Assembly: GCA_029548025.1 (NCBI GenBank)
Contig: JAKPOE010000077.1
Location: 1-19,416 of the forward strand
Direction of reading: 5' to 3'
From: Spirochaetota bacterium
GTDB taxonomy: Bacteria > Spirochaetota > UBA4802 > UB4802
Length of the DNA stretch: 19,416 nucleotides
Shown: positions 1-7,755 of the stretch, in pieces
How positions within the stretch are numbered: the first letter of the stretch is position 1
Layout of the letters: every line of letters starts with the position of its first letter
Made by a program: the position numbers and the translations under genes
Notes under the pieces: model-generated
The model's input: the letters and a program-made list of their open reading frames with translations, nothing else
What the model was told of the DNA's origin: nothing
Database searches by the model: none

Positions 1-161
1 CCGCCGAACTTCTCCTTGAGCTGAAGCGCGGCCTCGACAGCGTACTCGTCGAAGTCGTTCATCTTGAATGCAATCTGGGATTCGTCGATCTTGGCATCGC
101 CAACAATTTTAAACTTGGATTCCATATCCGGAACCTCTTTGACCAAAACCACTATCTTCAT
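1..161 (-). CDS. etfB: Electron transfer flavoprotein beta subunit, 5' end only (partial)
   Basis: The minus strand reads from an ATG at 161 to the window edge and gives 53 residues that begin MKIVVLVKEVPDMESKF. They continue through the conserved NDFDEYAVEAALQLKE segment, which is the N-terminal region of ETF beta. The family carries electrons from acyl-CoA and other flavoprotein dehydrogenases to the quinone pool, as a dimer with EtfA. A purine-rich ribosome site (AAGGGGAG) lies upstream of the ATG. The rest of the gene, and any etfA, lies beyond position 1. By my count 36 of 52 codons end in G or C, very unlike the AT-rich genes to the right, including the second etfB at 14392. The identification is strong from the N-terminus alone. 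Whether it belongs to the same genome as the rest is discussed in the findings. Confidence 0.85.
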   Translation of the reverse strand, partial: MKIVVLVKEVPDMESKFKIVGDAKIDESQIAFKMNDFDEYAVEAALQLKEKFG

Positions 162-286
162 TGGCCCACTCCCCTTATGTAAGATTTTGAACGTCGTTCC
201 AGAATCCGGGAACTCCTGCGCAGCCCCCAGTAATGAAACAATCAGATAAAGAATGTCCTTAAAAAGCTGGTACGCCTATGGGGGCA

Positions 287-314
287 ATGGTACAAACGGG
301 GAAATTCCTGTCAA
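287..314 (-). promoter_or_regulatory. Candidate promoter of the left-edge etfB
   Basis: On the minus strand a perfect TTGACA (314 to 309) is followed after 16 bases by TACCAT (292 to 287), a 4/6 match to the -10 consensus. It would give a leader of about 120 bases before the etfB ATG. This rests on consensus matching only. Confidence 0.35.
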
Positions 315-360
315 GAGTTATTAATAATAAGATAACATTCTGTTAATGAATATTTGTATT

Positions 361-430
361 TTTTGGACGGCTCCCGCCGGCGATCCGGCCTATCCCGGGC
401 CCGCCAAAGTCGTAAGACCCTATCCCGTAC
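361..430. other. GC-rich noncoding patch with small hairpin and 9-bp direct repeat
   Basis: This stretch is far richer in G and C than the sequence on either side. It contains a 5-bp hairpin, GCCGG (376-380) and CCGGC (385-389) around a CGAT loop, and two copies of CCTATCCCG (389-397 and 419-427) 30 bp apart. I see no open frame worth calling. The rest of the 162-490 gap holds only the two candidate promoters listed. Confidence 0.4.
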
Positions 431-439
431 TAAATTTAT

Positions 440-468
440 TTGACAAATACAGGCCCTGACGGTAAAGA
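440..468 (+). promoter_or_regulatory. Candidate promoter of tRNA-Thr
   Basis: A perfect TTGACA (440-445) and TAAAGA (463-468) are separated by 17 bases, and the -10 ends 22 bases before the tRNA. The -35 is convincing and the -10 is poor (3/6). Confidence 0.4.
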
Positions 469-490
469 CTGTTGCATATTTTCGGTTACC

Positions 491-563
<73 letters not shown>

Positions 564-572
564 CATTGATTA

Positions 573-1883
573 TTAATTGCAAAAATGATTGTTGGGAAAC
601 CTTCGTTTACATGTAGTGTTATCAGGATTATCGCAGCATCGAGGTAAGATAAGCCTTACACTCTTTTCAAAGAAAATATAATCCCATACCCAGTTGATCA
701 TAACAAAAAGTTTATTTCTAAATCCAATTAAATAGAGTATATGGATAAATATCCAGATAATCCATGCTATATACCCTTTTAAATGCAAACCAGCTACCTG
801 TGTTACTGCATGGTTGCGTCCAATGGTAACCATACTGCCTTTATCTTTATAGTGAAATGGTTTTGCTTTTTTATTTTTAGCTATTAATTGTAGAAGTCGT
901 CCAACATATTTACCCTGCTGAATGGCTACCGGTGCAATCATAGGCAATGTCTTTCCATCCTGACTATATTGTGCTAAATCTCCAATAATAAAAACATCAT
1001 CATATCCTGGAATGTTTAGATTGTCGTTAACTTGTATTCTCCCGTTGGTAGATATTTTCAGGTTACAATCACTTTTTATCATTTCACCCTTTACCCCTGC
1101 TGTCCACACAACTGTTTCTGTAGGGATTATTGGGCTATCGTTCAGGTAAACGCCAGTAGCCTCTATTTTACTAACATTAGCATGGGTCAAAACGTTAACA
1201 CCTTTTTTTATTAATTCAGACTTTGCATACTCAGATAAGATTGGAGGATACATGCTTAATATCCTGTCGCCTGCTTCTATCAAACAAACACTGATTTCTT
1301 CATAATCTAACTCCGGAAAATCTTTATGTAACGGCCCATGAACCAGCTCCGCCAATGCACCGGCAAACTCGACCCCCGTAGGACCTCCGCCAACAATGAC
1401 AATGGTAAGCAATCTTTTCCGCTGATTCTTATCATCAATAAATGAAGCTCTTTCAAAACAGGATAAAACGTGATTCCTGAGTATCATTGCATCATCCAGT
1501 GTTTTTAATGGAAAGGAATACTGTGAAGCTCCACTAATATTGAAATAGCTATTGACGCTTCCTGCAGCTACCACCAGATAATCAAATGGTATATGTTGTC
1601 CAAGGCATTCTATTGTTTTATTTGCATAGTGTATAGCTGTTACTTCTCCACGTATGAAACGTATATTTTTTGTATTTCTGATGATAAATCGTACCGGAGA
1701 AGCAATCTGTTCAGGTTCTATTTCTGCAGCACTCACCTGATACAGTAACGGTAAAAAAGTATGGTAATTGTTTTTATCAATAAGAATTACATTATAATTG
1801 GTGTTCGATAGTTCCTTTGCAACCCATAATCCGCCGAAACCAGCACCAATGATAACAACTGTTTTTTGCCTTTGATTTATCAT
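573..1883 (-). CDS. ndh: Type II NADH:quinone dehydrogenase (NDH-2)
   Basis: This is a monotopic flavoprotein that oxidises NADH and reduces membrane quinone without pumping protons. It shows two Rossmann motifs, GAGFGG near residue 13 for FAD and GGGPTGVE near 165 for NADH. It also has the family stretch NYHTFLPLLYQV, the TAGV segment, GDLAQ near 301 (FAD) and PVAIQQGKYVGRLL near 318 (quinone side). A C-terminal membrane-anchoring segment (about 370-405) is rich in Trp, Ile and Tyr. The frame can be extended to an ATG at 1892, but the GGAGG ribosome site (1893-1897) touches that codon. The ATG at 1883 sits 9 bases from it and gives 436 residues, so I prefer it. The gene is monocistronic, facing the tRNA-Thr, with no clear terminator. 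Confidence 0.93.
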   Translation of the reverse strand: MINQRQKTVVIIGAGFGGLWVAKELSNTNYNVILIDKNNYHTFLPLLYQVSAAEIEPEQIASPVRFIIRNTKNIRFIRGEVTAIHYANKTIECLGQHIPFDYLVVAAGSVNSYFNISGASQYSFPLKTLDDAMILRNHVLSCFERASFIDDKNQRKRLLTIVIVGGGPTGVEFAGALAELVHGPLHKDFPELDYEEISVCLIEAGDRILSMYPPILSEYAKSELIKKGVNVLTHANVSKIEATGVYLNDSPIIPTETVVWTAGVKGEMIKSDCNLKISTNGRIQVNDNLNIPGYDDVFIIGDLAQYSQDGKTLPMIAPVAIQQGKYVGRLLQLIAKNKKAKPFHYKDKGSMVTIGRNHAVTQVAGLHLKGYIAWIIWIFIHILYLIGFRNKLFVMINWVWDYIFFEKSVRLILPRCCDNPDNTTCKRRFPNNHFCN

Positions 1884-1924
1884 GGATGGCATCCTCCATT
1901 TGATATAACTAATAAGGATTAATA

Positions 1925-1952
1925 ATTATATCCCTTTTTATACCTCAGTCTA
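1925..1952 (-). promoter_or_regulatory. Candidate promoter of ndh
   Basis: On the minus strand a perfect TATAAT (1930 to 1925) lies 16 bases downstream of TAGACT (1952 to 1947), a 4/6 match to the -35. The leader to the ATG at 1883 would be about 35 bases. Confidence 0.4.
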
Positions 1953-2484
1953 AAATTGTTACTGTGATGTGCAATCTATGAAAATCATATATTGCAGTAT
2001 TAGGCAAGATATCATCATCACTCAATGAAAATATAATAAATGTAACTTTTTTTAACTATACCTTTTCTTTCTGGTATTTTACACTGAGTTCATGCCAATG
2101 CTATATCCGTATAAGCAGTCCCTGTAAACACTTCTTTCACTGTTCTAAATCGTATGAAAATTTCTAAAAATGTTTTTTTAAAAAATAATAAAAATTTTAC
2201 CAATGCCTGCGTCTACAAAGGGAATCAACAATATAATTATTAGAGATTTACTTATTGAATAAAAAAATTGTTGACGTGAAAAACAATCCAGCTAGACTTT
2301 CCATCCATAGTAATCAATTATTAAATAATTCATTAACACCATTTATTCGATAATTATAGTATTGGCATCTTTAAAATTTTGTTTATTTATTAGTTACAAT
2401 ATGATAAATCTTATTCTGCTTATACCTGTTTTCACAAACGATCATGTGCAATATAACTATTATAGTATAGATTCATTTTTATAT
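1953..2484. other. AT-rich intergenic region, no gene seen
   Basis: The space between the divergent ndh and LysM-M23 genes is very AT-rich and broken by stops in all frames. A second weak promoter-like pair points right (TTGACG 2271-2276, TAGACT 2293-2298). A 37-codon frame from 2401 lacks a ribosome site and family features. I see no tRNA, repeat array or strong hairpin here. Confidence 0.4.
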
Positions 2485-2512
2485 TTGACATTACATTTTA
2501 CAAAGTTATATT
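2485..2512 (+). promoter_or_regulatory. Candidate promoter of the LysM-M23 / rsmG-trmH pair
   Basis: A perfect TTGACA (2485-2490) is followed after 16 bases by TATATT (2507-2512), a good sigma-70-type match. A leader of about 60 bases precedes the ATG at 2581. Confidence 0.55.
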
Positions 2513-2580
2513 AAAAAATTATTTTTAGGTAAATGAATAAAGCAACAAAAAAAAAATTAATAAAAAATTAAGGTATTAAC

Positions 2581-3528
2581 ATGCTTAATAATAAACTGCT
2601 ATTTTATAGTATAACATTTTGTATAACTCTATTGCTCGGTTTTGCATTTTGTATAATCAAGTTAATGAATAACTCATTATATGATAGTAATAATAGCCTG
2701 CTTAAACCGGCTGATGTTTTTGCCAATAATGATGAGTATATAGCGTATATACAAACGCTTACTATACCCGGAGTAAAGTTTACCATACAAACCATAGAAA
2801 AGGGTGATAATTTCTGGAAGATAGCAAAAGAACACAAGATTGACATTGATACCTTGATAGGAGCCAATCCTTTATGGGAATCTATTACAGCAAAAGTTGA
2901 CCAGAAGATAGTTATTCCATCTCAAAAAGGGGTTCTCCATTTTGTTGCAGATATTAATGAAATAAATTCTCTCCACTCACTCTATGATGTATCTGAAAAA
3001 AATGTATTAACGCCATCCCTATTTTTATTACGTTTGCAATCTATTGTATCAAAACCAGAAAAACCTATTGCCGTATTTGTTGTCGATGCACGTCCTAAAG
3101 CAGATGTTATGACTCCACAGCTTTCAAAGCAATTTACCATACGAGAAATGTTTAGATCACCTCTTGGCGGACGATTAACATCTTTTTACGGTGGAAGGTT
3201 ACATCCCATTTTCAGGCAGTGGGGCTTCCATAATGGGCTGGATATAGCAGCACCTTATGGAACTCCGGTTGGAGCAGCACGGGGAGGTGTTGTAATCAGT
3301 TGTGGCTGGATGGGCGGCTACGGAAAAGCAGTTATTATACAACATGATGAAGGTTTTAAAACATTGTATGGACATTTGTCATCAATACACGTTCGCCCTG
3401 GACAGCATATTAAAGCAGGGCAATTTGTAGGAAGAGTTGGTTCAACCGGATGGTCTACAGGCCCACATCTACACTTTACATTATGGCAATATAATAAACT
3501 TATCAATCCTATGAAAGTGCTATGGTAA
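2581..3528 (+). CDS. LysM-domain M23 peptidase (cell-wall endopeptidase)
   Basis: A 315-residue envelope protein likely to cleave peptidoglycan cross-bridges. Residues 7-29 form an uncleaved-looking N-terminal membrane segment with few charged neighbours. Residues about 67-113 are a LysM domain that binds glycan strands (KGDNFWKIAKEHKIDIDTLIGANP). Residues about 190-312 are a complete M23/LytM domain. Zinc ligands are H217 and D221 in HNGLD and H298 in HLH, and H265 (YGH) and H296 are catalytic. All key residues are present, so it should be an active enzyme, not a degenerate regulator of the EnvC type. The ribosome site is weak (AAGG, 7 bases before the ATG). The next gene starts 10 bases after the stop and is probably coupled through the hairpin listed next. 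Confidence 0.92.
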   Translation: MLNNKLLFYSITFCITLLLGFAFCIIKLMNNSLYDSNNSLLKPADVFANNDEYIAYIQTLTIPGVKFTIQTIEKGDNFWKIAKEHKIDIDTLIGANPLWESITAKVDQKIVIPSQKGVLHFVADINEINSLHSLYDVSEKNVLTPSLFLLRLQSIVSKPEKPIAVFVVDARPKADVMTPQLSKQFTIREMFRSPLGGRLTSFYGGRLHPIFRQWGFHNGLDIAAPYGTPVGAARGGVVISCGWMGGYGKAVIIQHDEGFKTLYGHLSSIHVRPGQHIKAGQFVGRVGSTGWSTGPHLHFTLWQYNKLINPMKVLW

Positions 3529-3540
3529 TAGCATTACCAT
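3522..3540 (+). promoter_or_regulatory. Stop-start hairpin between the LysM-M23 gene and the rsmG-trmH gene
   Basis: ATGGTAAT (3522-3529) and ATTACCAT (3533-3540) are perfect complements around an AGC loop. The left arm contains the TAA stop of the upstream gene (3526-3528). The right arm ends in the first two bases of the downstream ATG (3539-3541). No Shine-Dalgarno sequence precedes that ATG. In mRNA the start would be masked until a terminating ribosome opens the stem, so translational coupling is the natural reading. The structure is seen in the sequence; the function is inferred. Confidence 0.55.
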
Positions 3541-4984
3541 GTATCAAAAACTAATTAAGGAATACTTTGAAAAAGCATCACTATATTATACCAAAGAAAT
3601 TATAAGCCGTTTCAATCAATTTTTACATCTTTTATTACAGTACAATACTTCACACGATCTTACCCGCATTACCAGTATTGATGAAATTATCATTAAACAT
3701 TTTGTCGATTCATTATTTATCACAAAATTTATCACCATCCCTTCACCTCTCCTTGATATTGGAACCGGCGCAGGTTTTCCCGGCATTCCATTGGCAATAG
3801 TTTATCCGGATAAACGCTTCATATTGGCTGAAAGCCGGCATAAACGCACACAATTTTTATCTATTGTTCAAAATTCTTTGCAACTCAATAATATTGAAAT
3901 ATACCCTCACCTTGTAACCGAAAAGTCATTTTTTGAAGTAAGCGGTGTTATTACTCGTGCAGTTGAATCAATAGATGAAACCCTGCATCGATGTCATCAT
4001 TTTTTGCAACAGGGGAATATTGTTTTATTGATGAAAGGGCCATCAGTGGATGAAGAAAATATAACTTTGTGCGATAGTTATTCAAAGATAATGGATCAAC
4101 CGTATACATTGCCTGCCACATCATATAAAAGAAGACTTATTGTTTATAAAAAAACAGATGGAATAATAAAAAAAACATATTTTATTAATAAAGAAGGAAG
4201 ATCAGGCGATGGATTGGCAATAACCTCCGGGGACAATAAACGTTACAGGGAATTAAAAAAAATTATTACTGACCCAAGAAAATGCAGCATGTCGACAGTT
4301 GTCGGAAAAAAAATAATCAAAGAGCTTGTCTCTTCTCATCCACAATTATGTCGCTATATTGTATTGTATGATGAGTATGCTGAAACCGATACTGAACTGA
4401 TGCAGATAATCGCTGATTTTGGACATCAAAGAATTATTCTATTAAAAAAAGCACTTTTCAACGAGATTGATGTGCTGGGCAATAATCAGCCAATTCTGGT
4501 TATTGATGTGCCACCCATAACACCATGGAATATGGATACTCAGGGACTATCGCTCATGATTCCTTTTCAGGATCCAGTCAACGTTGGTGCGGCTATACGA
4601 AGTGCCGTAGCATTTGGTGTTAACAATATTATTATATGCAAAAATGCCGCATATCCCTTTCATCCTAAAGCAATACGTTCATCGGCAGGTGCAGTGTTCC
4701 ACTGTACTTTATGGCAGGGTCCTCCACTTTATCAACATCAACCTGATTTCATAGAACTATCGTATCCAATTATAGCATTAGACCTTGAAGGAATTAATAT
4801 ATACGATTTTACTTTTCCAGAAGATGCAGTTTTACTTGCTGGTGTAGAAGGACAGGGATTGCACAGCATAAAAAACTGTATCCGTGTTACCATACCCATA
4901 CAGGTGGTTGAGTCCCTCAATGCAACAGTAGCATTATCAATAGCACTATACGAATGGCATAAGCAAACTACTATTTCTTGCTAA
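3539..4984 (+). CDS. rsmG: Fusion of 16S rRNA m7G527 methyltransferase RsmG and a SPOUT-family (TrmH/SpoU) RNA 2'-O-methyltransferase
   Basis: One open frame of 481 residues holds two methyltransferases of unrelated fold. Residues 1-205 match RsmG: LLDIGTGAGFPGIPLAIVYPD (71-91) is the SAM-binding loop, with ESRHKRTQFL (98-107), ITRAVESI (138-145) and LMKG (164-167). A basic linker follows. Residues about 242-325 look like the substrate-binding half of TrmH-type enzymes (STVVGKKIIKEL). Residues 335-475 carry the SPOUT motifs: NVGAAIRSAVAFG (348-360) with the catalytic-type arginine, GVEGQG (435-440), and IPIQVVESLNATVALSIALYE (452-472) for the SAM knot. RsmG alone is usually about 200-240 residues and TrmH-like proteins about 250, so both parts are near full length. 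The target of the C-terminal half is unknown. The 3' end overlaps the convergent PLP-enzyme gene by 14 bases. Confidence 0.88.
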   Translation: MYQKLIKEYFEKASLYYTKEIISRFNQFLHLLLQYNTSHDLTRITSIDEIIIKHFVDSLFITKFITIPSPLLDIGTGAGFPGIPLAIVYPDKRFILAESRHKRTQFLSIVQNSLQLNNIEIYPHLVTEKSFFEVSGVITRAVESIDETLHRCHHFLQQGNIVLLMKGPSVDEENITLCDSYSKIMDQPYTLPATSYKRRLIVYKKTDGIIKKTYFINKEGRSGDGLAITSGDNKRYRELKKIITDPRKCSMSTVVGKKIIKELVSSHPQLCRYIVLYDEYAETDTELMQIIADFGHQRIILLKKALFNEIDVLGNNQPILVIDVPPITPWNMDTQGLSLMIPFQDPVNVGAAIRSAVAFGVNNIIICKNAAYPFHPKAIRSSAGAVFHCTLWQGPPLYQHQPDFIELSYPIIALDLEGINIYDFTFPEDAVLLAGVEGQGLHSIKNCIRVTIPIQVVESLNATVALSIALYEWHKQTTISC

Positions 4985-6407
4985 ATGTATCTTTCAGTTT
5001 AAGATACCATTTGCCCGCTTTCATGGCAAAATCTTCACCACCCGTTTCATCCATACTTAAATCTGGTATTGCACCATCAGGACCGTACATGCCTTCCATC
5101 ATTTTTGCTATGTTTTTCCGAATCATTTTACGCATCGGTATATGGGAAATCATACCATACATTGCCGCACCACCTTCATAGGCTAATTCAGGATTTTTCC
5201 TTACTGTTGTAAAAGCTTCTTTAACATCATTGATAAACTGTTGTGCAACCTTTGCATGAATAGGGGTTATCATAGCATGGAGAGCATCGGGACGCTGGAG
5301 CCTGTCAACATGCCATCCCTTTTTTTCTAAGATGTCGCCAATAGCAAATGTATTCACATCAGGCTCAATCGAACGGTATGCAAAAACACTGGATTCAGGT
5401 TTGCCCACTATTTCCATACCTTTTATTGATTCAATCCCCTGCTGTATTTTTCTGGAAGTATCCATAATTATTTTTGCATTTTTTATGTATCCTTTCTCAC
5501 CCTGTGCTACCATTGCTGCCCAGGCCGCTGCTATAGTTCCACCAGGCCTTGTGCCCAGCAAAGCAGGTGACGCAAAAACACCACCGGGCCAATTTTCATA
5601 AATAAAAAATTGATGGCGCAAATAATCAATACTACGGTATACAATGACTGAAGCACCTTTAGCACTAAATCCATATTTATGTACATCAGCACTCATTGAG
5701 GTAACACCATTCACTCTAAAATCAAATGGGGGGATATCATAGCCTGATTTTTCAACAAATGGCAATAAAAACCCGCCAAGGCATGCATCAACATGCAAAG
5801 GAATTTTTTTTAAATGCGCAATGGAACCAAGTTCAGCAATTGGATCAACAGTGCCATACGGATAGCATGGAGCTGAACCAATGATAAGTATGGTATTGCG
5901 GTTTATAAGTTTTTTTACAGCATTCACATCCACCTTAAAATTTTTATCCAGAGGTGCACGTATAATTTTTACATCAAAGTATTCTGCTCCTTTTTCAAAA
6001 GCGACATGGATGCTTTCAGGAACAATCATTTCCGGTTTTTTAATCCACGGATGTAATGAACGTGCCCTATCGCGATAGGTTTTAACAGCAAGCAAGCAAC
6101 TTTCAGTTCCACCCGATGTCATGGTACCACAGGCTTCTGGACCTGCATGCAGCATGTTTGCAGTCATTTTTACCACTTCATTTTCAAACTTCTTAAGGCT
6201 TTTAAAAGCCATGGGATTTAACGCATTTTCATCAAAGTATAGTTCAAATGCTTTTTGCAAAAATTTAGTGTGTGCATCATCTCTATGATAAACAAGGCTG
6301 AATGTTTTTCCCTGTTTCCAGTTAGCATCATCTTTCCGATACTGTTTCATCATGGACAAAACCTTATTGTATTCAATACCGTTTGGTGGAAGCTGTGTTA
6401 TTGCCAT
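4971..6407 (-). CDS. PLP-dependent enzyme of the sphingosine-1-phosphate lyase / group II decarboxylase family
   Basis: A 478-residue fold-type I PLP enzyme. MTSGGTESCLLAVKTYRDRA (96-115) holds the phosphate-binding GGTES signature. H134 is the ring-stacking histidine. VDACLGGFLLPF (206-217) contains the PLP pyridine-nitrogen aspartate D207, and SADVHKYGFSAKGASV (239-254) contains the Schiff-base lysine K244. The pattern fits sphingosine-1-phosphate lyase better than glutamate decarboxylase, because of the spacing and the HKYGF-AKG context. SPL cleaves phosphorylated long-chain bases to phosphoethanolamine and a fatty aldehyde. Bacterial homologues lack the N-terminal membrane anchor, as here. 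The actual substrate is not proven. A good AGGAGG ribosome site lies 6 bases before the ATG. It follows the DUF819 gene by 44 bases and is probably co-transcribed with it under TetR control. Confidence 0.85.
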   Translation of the reverse strand: MAITQLPPNGIEYNKVLSMMKQYRKDDANWKQGKTFSLVYHRDDAHTKFLQKAFELYFDENALNPMAFKSLKKFENEVVKMTANMLHAGPEACGTMTSGGTESCLLAVKTYRDRARSLHPWIKKPEMIVPESIHVAFEKGAEYFDVKIIRAPLDKNFKVDVNAVKKLINRNTILIIGSAPCYPYGTVDPIAELGSIAHLKKIPLHVDACLGGFLLPFVEKSGYDIPPFDFRVNGVTSMSADVHKYGFSAKGASVIVYRSIDYLRHQFFIYENWPGGVFASPALLGTRPGGTIAAAWAAMVAQGEKGYIKNAKIIMDTSRKIQQGIESIKGMEIVGKPESSVFAYRSIEPDVNTFAIGDILEKKGWHVDRLQRPDALHAMITPIHAKVAQQFINDVKEAFTTVRKNPELAYEGGAAMYGMISHIPMRKMIRKNIAKMMEGMYGPDGAIPDLSMDETGGEDFAMKAGKWYLKLKDTFSKK

Positions 6408-6419
6408 GCGATACCTCCT

Positions 6420-6446
6420 ATAATAATAATTATTTATTATTATTAT
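6420..6446. repeat. AT-only triplet inverted repeat between the DUF819 and SPL-like genes
   Basis: A run of TAA/ATT triplets makes an 11-bp inverted repeat, 6420-6430 against 6436-6446, with loop TATTT. It lies just upstream of the AGGAGG site of the SPL-like gene. The stem is A-T only and weak, so a role in translation is possible but unproven. Confidence 0.35.
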
Positions 6447-6451
6447 TTTAC

Positions 6452-7615
6452 TTATATAGAACTGAAAACATATCCCAATGTTATGCCAAGATAATTGCCA
6501 ATAGCATAGCCAATAACACCGGTAGTAATACCGGACAATAAAATGTATTTATTGTGGAGTGCATCGGCAACCACTGGAACAAATGGTGGTGAACATATGC
6601 CTGCAACTGAAGTGATGATATAGGTATCAGTATCAATGGAAAAAATCTTACACAATATACCATGCACCAATAAACTCCCAAAAATTGCTAAAAACACATA
6701 AAACAATAGCGGTATATTAATATGAATAATATTATCAACATTTACCATCGAACCAACAATAGTACAAAAAATATAAATAAGATACATCCCAAACTGAAAG
6801 GTTCGTTTAAGATTATGTACATACGGAATAAGTGAAAGCAAAATTGCTATTGTCGTTACTGCCAAAATGACAACCATCGTTTGATATTGATTTGGCAACA
6901 AACCGGCAATACCCAGTGAAATTGCAACCACTACAATTGATAAAAGCAAAGCTATAACCAGATTTTTCAAAATATTTTTGGAAAAGATATCGCCATACAA
7001 TCTAATATCTTCACCAGTCTTTGCATTTTTATCTTCTTCATTTTCATTATTTATTACTTTAAAAGGCGGTAAAAATTTTAAAAAAAGTTTTTGTGCGATA
7101 GTTACTAAAAATATAATGTATACCATTGAAAGTACAGTGTCATAGGTGTGAACAATTACAAAAGTTGTTGAATCAACATTGAATGCTTCTTTAATGGCAG
7201 CTAAATTTGGTGTTCCGCCTGTATATACCCCTAAAAGCATCCCGGCAATCTTCCATGCATCAGGAATTATATGCCTTATCAGTAAATATCCAGCAAATAC
7301 TACAATAACTACCGCAATACACTCCAGTGTAAACGCCAGTAGTGCTTTACCGGCTAACCTGAACCATGTTTTAATATTTATTGTGAAGAGGAGCATTGGC
7401 AAACCTAAAATGATAGCTATGTTGGAGCTTATATCCTGTATAGACTTTGCCTGTTCAGGCAATATGCCTATATTTCCTATAGTGATGCCTGCACTATAAC
7501 ATAACAATACAGCACCTATTTTATTAATTGATGGAAATTTATAGCATACGTAAATGATGAGCGCCGGAATCAAAAGGTAAAAACAAATCAATAATAAAAA
7601 GATAGCAGTATTCAT
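6452..7615 (-). CDS. DUF819 family (YjcL-type) polytopic membrane protein
   Basis: A 387-residue protein made almost wholly of hydrophobic helices, with one charged cytoplasmic-looking loop near residues 190-212 (NNENEEDKNAKTGED). Family hallmarks are seen in both halves: KTWFRLAGKALLAF near 82-95, GVYTGGTPNLAAIKEAF near 129-145, and the C-terminal PPFVPVVADALHNKYILLSG followed by GVIGYAIGNYLG. DUF819 proteins have no established substrate. The repeated halves look transporter-like, which is inference. A GGAGG ribosome site lies 4 bases before the ATG. It is the first gene of a two-gene unit with the SPL-like enzyme and diverges from a TetR gene across two operator-like palindromes. The pairing suggests transport or membrane handling of that enzyme's substrate or product. 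Confidence 0.85.
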   Translation of the reverse strand: MNTAIFLLLICFYLLIPALIIYVCYKFPSINKIGAVLLCYSAGITIGNIGILPEQAKSIQDISSNIAIILGLPMLLFTINIKTWFRLAGKALLAFTLECIAVVIVVFAGYLLIRHIIPDAWKIAGMLLGVYTGGTPNLAAIKEAFNVDSTTFVIVHTYDTVLSMVYIIFLVTIAQKLFLKFLPPFKVINNENEEDKNAKTGEDIRLYGDIFSKNILKNLVIALLLSIVVVAISLGIAGLLPNQYQTMVVILAVTTIAILLSLIPYVHNLKRTFQFGMYLIYIFCTIVGSMVNVDNIIHINIPLLFYVFLAIFGSLLVHGILCKIFSIDTDTYIITSVAGICSPPFVPVVADALHNKYILLSGITTGVIGYAIGNYLGITLGYVFSSI

Positions 7616-7630
7616 ACCACCTCCATTTAT

Positions 7631-7644
7631 TTCACTATAGTGAA
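7631..7644. promoter_or_regulatory. TetR-type operator 1 (perfect palindrome)
   Basis: TTCACTATAGTGAA is a perfect 14-bp palindrome lying just downstream of the -10 of the DUF819 promoter, over the expected transcription start. It matches operator 2 at 12 of 14 positions, with centres exactly 20 bp apart. Confidence 0.65.
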
Positions 7645-7672
7645 TATTATTTCACTTTAGTGTAATTGTCAA
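7644..7672 (-). promoter_or_regulatory. Promoter of the DUF819 / SPL-like pair
   Basis: On the minus strand a perfect TTGACA (7672 to 7667), a spacer of 17 and TAATAT (7649 to 7644). The two palindromes cover the spacer and the start region, the usual arrangement for steric repression. Confidence 0.6.
7651..7664. promoter_or_regulatory. TetR-type operator 2 (near-palindrome)
   Basis: TTCACTTTAGTGTA is an imperfect copy of operator 1. It lies inside the 17-bp spacer between the -35 and -10 of the DUF819 promoter. Two full helical turns separate the centres, so two dimers would bind on the same face of the DNA. Confidence 0.6.
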
Positions 7673-7683
7673 CTGTTTTTTGT

Positions 7684-7714
7684 TTGACATATATATCATA
7701 AAGATTTTTTTAAT
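7684..7714 (+). promoter_or_regulatory. Candidate promoter of the tetR gene at 7756
   Basis: TTGACA (7684-7689) and TTTAAT (7709-7714, 5/6) are separated by 19 bases, a little long. It lies outside the two operators, about 20 bp away, so autoregulation could be weaker than repression of the divergent pair. Confidence 0.4.
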
Positions 7715-7755
7715 ACCAGATTATTAATGACGTAAAGGAATATAAAGTTACTGCT

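Noticed and set aside
64..249. Plus-strand frame of 61 codons at the left edge
   Set aside because: It is antisense to the clear ETF beta N-terminus on the minus strand.
1884..1892. ATG at 1892 as the start of ndh
   Set aside because: The GGAGG site directly abuts this ATG. The ATG at 1883 has correct spacing.
2271..2298. Promoter for a small RNA in the ndh upstream gap
   Set aside because: The -35 and -10 matches are modest and there is no terminator-like hairpin downstream to define an RNA.
2401..2514. 37-codon plus-strand frame upstream of the LysM-M23 gene
   Set aside because: No ribosome site, AT-driven composition, and the promoter of the next gene lies inside it.
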